This document shows positions 63,628-64,000 of a stretch of 64,000 nucleotides of DNA, piece after piece; the stretch's first letter is position 1; every line of letters begins with the position of its first letter. The stretch comes from Streptomyces marianii. GTDB lineage: Bacteria; Actinomycetota; Actinomycetes; Streptomycetales; Streptomycetaceae. The position numbers and the translations under genes are program-made. The stretch is taken from the NCBI RefSeq assembly GCF_005795905.1, contig NZ_VAWE01000001.1, positions 1,550,001 through 1,614,000 on the forward strand. The letters run 5' to 3'. Under the pieces are notes generated by a model. It was not told the DNA's origin, did not search any database, and worked only from the letters and a program-made list of their open reading frames with translations.

Positions 63628-64000
63628 TCATGCGGCCAGGATGAGGTTGTGCGTGTGGGCGACGGCGCGGACTGCATGGTGGAGACCGTCGCCGTGCCGC
63701 CGCCAGTCCCGGAGGATCTTGTAGTGCTTCATGCGGGCGAAGGCGTGCTCGACACGGGCGCGGACCCTGCGGTGCTCGGCGTTGTCTTCCTCCTCGCTGG
63801 CCAGGAGCGGCCCGCCGGGGCGTTTGCGGTGCGGGACGACGAGTCCGGTGTTGATGTACGCACCGTCGCCCAGGACGGTGATGCCTTCACACTGCTCGGC
63901 CAGGCCGGAATCCCGCCACGCCTTCGCATCGGAGGTGGTGCCGGGCGCCGGCCGGGCCGCGGCAACCACGAGTTTCGTGTCGGCGTCGATGATGACCTGC
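63628..64000 (-). CDS. IS5-type DDE transposase, C-terminal part (cut by window end)
   Basis: About 124 codons are visible, ending at TCA 63628-63630. VVAAARPAPGTTSDAKAWRDSG, VLGDGAYINTGLVVPHRK and RVRARVEHAFARMKHYKILRDWR show the DDE_Tnp_4-like core, with Asp in GDGAY and Glu in RVEHAFARMK. The frame is open past position 64000, so the 5' part is outside the window. The right end of the neighbouring IS lies 60 bp away. Confidence 0.85.
   Translation of the reverse strand, partial: QVIIDADTKLVVAAARPAPGTTSDAKAWRDSGLAEQCEGITVLGDGAYINTGLVVPHRKRPGGPLLASEEEDNAEHRRVRARVEHAFARMKHYKILRDWRRHGDGLHHAVRAVAHTHNLILAA

Overview
The window is very GC-rich, uses GTG starts freely, and packs genes into short, translationally coupled operons. 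Together with a six-protein mce operon, LCP and flotillin genes, ECF sigma factors and a type VII secretion (T7SS) remnant, this points to a Streptomyces or close relative. It looks like chromosome with accessory islands. I see no rRNA, tRNA or CRISPR.

Layout. 1-2660: a Rdx/SelT-like protein and a large hypothetical, with a duplicated gene 3' end. 3356-7715: purine-ring catabolism on the minus strand (8-oxoguanine/guanine deaminase, urate oxidase, HIU hydrolase, OHCU decarboxylase), then an HTH_22 regulator coupled to a thiamine-binding-like protein. 8061-20655: a membrane-tailed ECF sigma factor and a full mce operon (ATPase, two YrbE permeases, six Mce proteins, two Mce-associated proteins). 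20677-21421: a strong terminator and a mosaic of repeats. 21498-25115: hydroxypyruvate isomerase, tartronate semialdehyde reductase and catalase. 25750-27947: an ECF41-type sigma factor with its FAD oxidoreductase partner. 28148-34655: copper P-type ATPase, LCP protein, NfeD-like protein and flotillin. 35183-43622: a NAD-binding membrane protein and a cluster that looks like glycoconjugate synthesis (epimerase with a Cys/His insert, GT2, DUF2064, methyltransferase, cytochrome b/molybdopterin oxidoreductase, GT87). 43747-45534: glyoxylate carboligase. 47326-55580: T7SS-type effector island (ESAT-6-like proteins, a nuclease toxin with its Imm49 immunity protein, a broken EccC, DUF6177). 55930-62615: acyl-CoA synthetase, winged-helix protein, CorA, and decayed gene fragments. 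62713-64000: two IS elements.

How it fits together. Urate is oxidised to HIU with release of H2O2, then to OHCU and allantoin. Allantoin breakdown gives glyoxylate, which Gcl, GlxR and Hyi turn into glycerate. Regulatory sequences appear to tie this together: the urate operon and catalase have near-identical operator/promoter modules (TCAACAAA[G/C]TGTTGACG, 18 bp, then T[T/A][A/C]GCT), and hyi-glxR and gcl share a TTCCG-N5-CGGAA palindrome. The sigma-mce block lies between these catabolic genes and is flanked by 78-bp direct repeats, which suggests it was inserted or rearranged there.

Start codons were chosen by eye from ribosome binding sites and overlaps. Family assignments come from recognising motifs, not from database searches.
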